DNA from: DASYAE01 sp036501535
Lineage (GTDB): Bacteria; Actinomycetota; Actinomycetes; Streptomycetales; Catenulisporaceae
DNA: 24,496 nt
Assembly: GCA_036501535.1 (NCBI GenBank)
Contig: DASYAE010000168.1
Span: 1-24,496, forward strand
Reading direction: 5' to 3'
A program made the position numbers and the translations under genes. Below, piece after piece: positions 21,356 to 24,496 of this stretch. Under the pieces are notes generated by a model. It searched no databases, was not told where the DNA came from, and was given only the letters and a program-made list of their open reading frames with translations. Positions within the stretch are counted from its first letter, which is position 1, and each line of letters begins with the position of its first letter.

Positions 21356-22639
21356 TCAGTGCCCGGTCAGCACCGCATAAGCGGCCTGGGCCATGGCCTG
21401 GTAACCGGCGTCGTTCGGGTGCAGATGGTCGGCGTCGTAGGCCGGCAGGAGAATCTGCGGGTCGGCCGGATCGCGGGTGACCTTGTCGAAGTCTATGACG
21501 CCGTCGAACGCGCCGTTGGTGCGGATCCACGCGTTGACGGCCTCGCGCTGGGTCTCGCCGGCCGCGGTCCCGTAGTTGCCGCCGTACTGCGCGTTCGAGC
21601 CGCCGAACGGGGTGAGTGTGCCGCCGTAGATCTTCAGCCCGGCGGCGTGGGCCTCCTCGATGATCTGCTTGTCGACCGCGATGACCTGCGCCGCGGTGGC
21701 GCTGCTCGCGCCGATGTCGTTGATTCCCTCCAGCAGCACGACGTCGCGGGCGCCGGTCTGGGTCAGCACGTCCCGGTCGATGCGGGCCTGCGCGCCGACG
21801 CCGAAGACGGACGGGGTGCGGTCGGTCGTCAGCTCGTCGCCGCTGATGCCGGCGTTGACCACGGAGAGCTGGTTGCCCGGGGTGGCGGCCAGGTCGCGGG
21901 CCAGGAAGTCCGGCCAGCGGTGGTTGGCATTGTTCGTGGACTGATAGCCGTCGGTGATCGAGTCGCCGAACGCGACGATCGACCCGGTGACCGGGCCGGT
22001 GGAGCGCACGTCGACGCCGCTGACGAACAGCGAGCAGGAGATCTGGGTGCTGAACGGCGTCGTCGAGGTGCTCAGCGCCGCGTCGCCCGAGGCCACGAAG
22101 TTCGTCTGCTGCGTGTCCCAGTGCTGGGTCGGCGCGCCGGAGGCGGCCGGGACGAAGACGCTCACGGCGAGGTCGTGCAGCGCCGGGACGGCCAGCCGGA
22201 CCGGGTCGCTGAGCTCGTCGGCGAAGGGCGGGACGACCACGCTGGCCGAGCCGCCGAAGGTGAGCGGGGTCATGGTGTGTGACACCACGTCACCCGACGA
22301 GTCGGAGACCGCGACGGACGCGTGCCCAACCTGGAGCGGCGCGTCGCCGAACACGTTGCTCAGCCGCACGCGCACCTCGTCGCCGCCGACGGTCGAGTAG
22401 ACGATGTTGCGCACGGTCTGGTCGTTCAGCCCGGTGGAGGCCGCGCAGGGCCCGGTGACCAGCGAGGCCGGCGCCACCTCGCTGGCCTCGTACGACGCCA
22501 CCCATCCGGCGGTGTCGCGGCCCGCGCCGCCGGGGGAGGACGCGGAGACCGCCCACGACGCGGCCGCGCTCGAGCTGAGCAGCGTCGCAGCGGCGATGAC
22601 CCACACCCGCCTGGATTTGAGAACCCGATTCGTACGCAT
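21356..22639 (-). CDS. Secreted SGNH/GDSL-family hydrolase (esterase)
   Basis: This 427-aa exported protein has a signal peptide (MRTNRVLKSRRVWVIAAATL, followed by a Ser/Ala-rich stretch with cleavage near residues 30-35). After an N-terminal beta-rich region (about 45-215) comes the SGNH domain: block I FGDSITDG with Ser227, NAGISGDE (block II Gly), LLEGINDIG (block III Asn), and DHLHPND with Asp404 and His407 (block V). All four name residues are present, so it should be an active esterase or lipase-like enzyme; deacetylation of polysaccharide is one possibility. The ATG at 22639 has AAGG 8 nt upstream, and TATCTA (complement of 22651-22656) could be a -10 only if transcription starts very near the ATG. 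Confidence 0.92.
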   Translation of the reverse strand: MRTNRVLKSRRVWVIAAATLLSSSAAASWAVSASSPGGAGRDTAGWVASYEASEVAPASLVTGPCAASTGLNDQTVRNIVYSTVGGDEVRVRLSNVFGDAPLQVGHASVAVSDSSGDVVSHTMTPLTFGGSASVVVPPFADELSDPVRLAVPALHDLAVSVFVPAASGAPTQHWDTQQTNFVASGDAALSTSTTPFSTQISCSLFVSGVDVRSTGPVTGSIVAFGDSITDGYQSTNNANHRWPDFLARDLAATPGNQLSVVNAGISGDELTTDRTPSVFGVGAQARIDRDVLTQTGARDVVLLEGINDIGASSATAAQVIAVDKQIIEEAHAAGLKIYGGTLTPFGGSNAQYGGNYGTAAGETQREAVNAWIRTNGAFDGVIDFDKVTRDPADPQILLPAYDADHLHPNDAGYQAMAQAAYAVLTGH

Positions 22640-22939
22640 ATGCCACACCTTAGATAGGTCAGTCCGGTCGCCACGGTGCAGACCGGTCGTGGACACGGCA
22701 CATTGTTCTCGGCCTGGATCAAGGGGCAACACCGACTTCGCACACCTGTTCGCCACGACCGGAAGACGCGCTGGCCGGAGCCGGGTGGGACCGTGAAAGA
22801 AACAGCAAACGATCTTCGCCGGGAGCGTGCCGGAAGCGTGCGCACAGCGGCGCGGACCGCCCGGTCAGCGCGCCCTGATCACCGCGCCGACCTCGTCCAG
22901 GGACCGAACATCGCAGCTCAAGACGGTAGCGGGTAGCGG
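22640..22939. other. Gene-free spacer, 300 bp
   Basis: It lies between the acyl-CoA dehydrogenase stop and the SGNH start, both read leftwards. It should contain the SGNH promoter. I see no convincing gene and no strong terminator hairpin after the dehydrogenase. The frame after the dehydrogenase stop stays open for another 24 codons to 22865 but has no recognised homology. Confidence 0.4.
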
Positions 22940-24103
22940 TCAGCGCTTGCCGCGGGCCAGCCGGCCGGCGATCACCCGGCGCTGGATCTGGTTGGTCCCC
23001 TCGACGATCTGCAGCACCTTCGCCTCGCGCATGTACCGCTCGGCCGGGAAGTCGGTCGTGTAGCCGTAGCCGCCGAGTACCTGGACCGCGTCGATCGCGG
23101 TCTGCATCGCCGAATCGGTGCAGTACAGCTTGGCGGCTGCGGCCTGACGGGTGAACGGGAGCCCGCGGTCCCTCAGTCGGGCGGCGGCCAAATAGGCGGC
23201 GCGGCCCACGTCGAGCCGGGTCGACATGTCGGCCAGCAGGAAGCCGACGCCGTCGTGCTCGATGATCGGGCGGCCGAACTGGATCCGGGTGCGCGCGTAT
23301 TCGACCGCCGTCTCCAGCGCGGCGCGCATCAGGCCGGTGGCGCAGGCCGCGATGCCGAGCCGGCCGGAGTCGAGCGCGTCCATCGCGATGGCGAAGCCGG
23401 CGCCCTCGGCGCCGATGCGGCGCTCGGCCGGGACCCGGGCCGACTCGAACCGGACCTGCGCCGTGGTCGAGGAGCGCAGGCCCATCTTGTGCTCGGGCGG
23501 CGCGGCGCTCAGGCCCGGCGTCGCCGCGGCGGCCAGGAACGTGCTGATCCCCTTGGCGCCGTCCGCGCCGGTGCGGGCGAAGACGAGGTAGAAGTCCGCC
23601 TCGCCGCCGTGCGTGATCCACGCCTTCGTCCCGTCGAGCACGTAGCCGGAGCCGTCCGGCTCGGCCGCGGCCCGCGTGGTCAAGTGCGCTGCGTCGGAGC
23701 CGTGCGAGGGCTCGGACAGACAGTAGGCGCCGAGCAGGTCGCCGCCGAGCAGGTCCGGCAGCCAGCGCTCCTTCTGCGCCTCGTCGCCGAAGCCGGCCAG
23801 AGCGTGGCAGGAGAGCGTGTGCACCGAGACGCCGATCGCGACGGCCAGCCAGTGCCGCGCGAACTCCTCGACGACCTGGAGGTAGACCTCGTACGGCTGG
23901 CCCCCGCCGCCGTACTGCTCCGGATAGGGCAGGCCGAGCAGCCCCGACCGGCCGATCGTGCGGAACACCTCGCGCGGGAACCGGCCCTCGGCCTCGAACT
24001 CGGCCGCGCGCGGCGCGAGTTCCTTCTCGGCCAGCTCGGCGGCCAGGGCGAGCAGGTCGGCCGCCTCATCGGTGGGCAGCAGGGCGCGGCGCTCGTCATC
24101 CAT
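22940..24103 (-). CDS. Acyl-CoA dehydrogenase
   Basis: This 387-aa protein has the standard length and both family signatures: CLSEPSHGSDAAHLTTRA in the middle domain (FAD and substrate contacts) and LQIVEGTNQIQRRVIAGRL near the C-terminus, where Glu368 is at the position of the catalytic base. It also has DGTKAWITHGGEADFYLVFA and QVLGGYGYTTDFPAERYMRE (FAD binding). It oxidises an acyl-CoA to the 2-enoyl-CoA and passes electrons to ETF. Chain-length or branched specificity cannot be read from sequence. The ATG at 24103 has GGGAG 8 nt upstream. No other beta-oxidation gene is in the window, so its pathway is open. Confidence 0.95.
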   Translation of the reverse strand: MDDERRALLPTDEAADLLALAAELAEKELAPRAAEFEAEGRFPREVFRTIGRSGLLGLPYPEQYGGGGQPYEVYLQVVEEFARHWLAVAIGVSVHTLSCHALAGFGDEAQKERWLPDLLGGDLLGAYCLSEPSHGSDAAHLTTRAAAEPDGSGYVLDGTKAWITHGGEADFYLVFARTGADGAKGISTFLAAAATPGLSAAPPEHKMGLRSSTTAQVRFESARVPAERRIGAEGAGFAIAMDALDSGRLGIAACATGLMRAALETAVEYARTRIQFGRPIIEHDGVGFLLADMSTRLDVGRAAYLAAARLRDRGLPFTRQAAAAKLYCTDSAMQTAIDAVQVLGGYGYTTDFPAERYMREAKVLQIVEGTNQIQRRVIAGRLARGKR

Positions 24104-24395
24104 CGTCGGAACTCCCAATGGTCGTGCCTCGAAGAGAACAGGTCGTGATCTCGGAACAGAGACAGGCGGCGCACGGTTCTGATGGTCTTGTGGACATCGT
24201 CCCGGGCCCCGTCGCAGGGCGGCTGGAGCGGTGCCCAGCACGCAGGTCAATGTACCGCGATCCTCCGATCATGAGCATCCGGGCAGAGCGGGACACGACG
24301 ACGACGACGCGCGATGAGTCGCGCGCCGCCGTGCCGGGATGGAGTACGTGTACCCAGATGGGGTGAACCGAGCGCTGCCACGCTCGGTCTGCTGG
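24104..24395. other. Gene-free spacer, 292 bp
   Basis: It holds the promoter region of the acyl-CoA dehydrogenase, an ACG trinucleotide run (24294-24308), a 7-bp inverted repeat CGCGCGA (24308-24314) / TCGCGCG (24319-24325), and the terminator-like hairpin of the HtrA-like gene. An 82-codon frame at 24118-24366 (+) has no recognisable features and is not called. Confidence 0.45.
24367..24388 (-). terminator. Hairpin downstream of the HtrA-like gene
   Basis: ACCGAGCG (24367-24374) and CGCTCGGT (24381-24388) form a perfect 8-bp stem with a 6-nt loop, 7 bp after the stop codon at 24396-24398 on the minus strand. It is followed there by TTCACCCC, a poor T-tract. Confidence 0.7.
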
Positions 24396-24496
24396 TCAGT
24401 TCGTCGTGTCGCCGCCTCCGTTCTCGATCTTCTGGATGTCCGCGGTGACCGTGTTGGACGGGATCGCGAACCCGAGGCCGACCGACCCGCCCTGCG
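24396..24496 (-). CDS. HtrA/DegP-like serine protease, C-terminal fragment (runs off right edge)
   Basis: Reading leftwards from the window edge, 32 codons precede a TGA at 24398-24396. The peptide QGGSVGLGFAIPSNTV matches the strongly conserved segment that closes the trypsin-like domain of HtrA (S1C) proteases, usually followed by a PDZ domain. Here only TADIQKIENGGGDTTN follows, so the protein ends without a PDZ domain or with it placed elsewhere. The catalytic residues lie outside the window. HtrA proteins handle misfolded exported proteins. Confidence 0.75.
   Translation of the reverse strand, partial: QGGSVGLGFAIPSNTVTADIQKIENGGGDTTN

Noticed and set aside
22865..22939. Open 24-codon extension in frame after the acyl-CoA dehydrogenase stop
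   Set aside because: The dehydrogenase already ends at its normal length (ARGKR), so readthrough is unnecessary, and the extension matches nothing I recognise.
24118..24366. 82-codon open frame on the + strand near the right edge
   Set aside because: No ribosome binding site or domain, and it overlaps the acyl-CoA dehydrogenase promoter region and most of it is low-complexity.

Overview
The window is very GC-rich DNA with GTG starts, several genes that lack a Shine-Dalgarno, an F420-type luciferase-like oxidoreductase, and secreted proteins with Ala-rich signal peptides. This fits a filamentous actinobacterium (Streptomyces/Catenulispora-like); the genus cannot be fixed from sequence alone. 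About 17 complete genes, one broken gene and two edge fragments are supported. No tRNA, rRNA, CRISPR array or insertion sequence was seen.

Layout. 1-113: start of a secreted protein (-). 410-1762: HxlR regulator divergent from an atypical short-chain dehydrogenase-like protein. 1795-6471: a left-running unit of two half-size ABC exporter subunits overlapping by 4 bp, followed by a luciferase-like oxidoreductase. 6706-8371: a decayed MFS gene and a degenerate tyrosine-recombinase-like gene. 8373-9551: DUF475/TerC-like membrane protein with a 448-bp gene-free, hairpin-rich upstream region. 10000-15728: a redox cluster made of a TetR regulator, a DUF4873-Baeyer-Villiger monooxygenase fusion, an alpha/beta hydrolase and a classical SDR, the last three joined by 4-bp stop/start overlaps, with an AurF-type diiron oxygenase divergent from the TetR gene across a perfect 17-bp palindrome. 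15744-16820: aldo/keto reductase with a 16-bp palindrome inside its promoter. 16985-20665: large secreted GH92 glycosidase with a seven-bladed YVTN propeller. 20741-21322: small P-loop kinase-like protein. 21356-22639: secreted SGNH esterase. 22940-24103: acyl-CoA dehydrogenase. 24396-24496: C-terminus of an HtrA-like protease.

How the genes may work together. The SDR, monooxygenase and hydrolase form a plausible alcohol -> ketone -> ester -> acid plus alcohol sequence, resembling the mymA-lipR-sadH order of Mycobacterium tuberculosis. The diiron oxygenase is probably controlled by the same TetR protein. The GH92 enzyme and the SGNH esterase are both exported and could act on mannosylated or acylated polysaccharide. 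The ABC pair should form a heterodimeric exporter. The region 6.7-8.4 kb looks like a scar of gene loss. The most unusual items are the redox cluster with its operator, the GH92-YVTN fusion, the aldo/keto reductase promoter, and the catalytically degenerate SDR and recombinase relatives.
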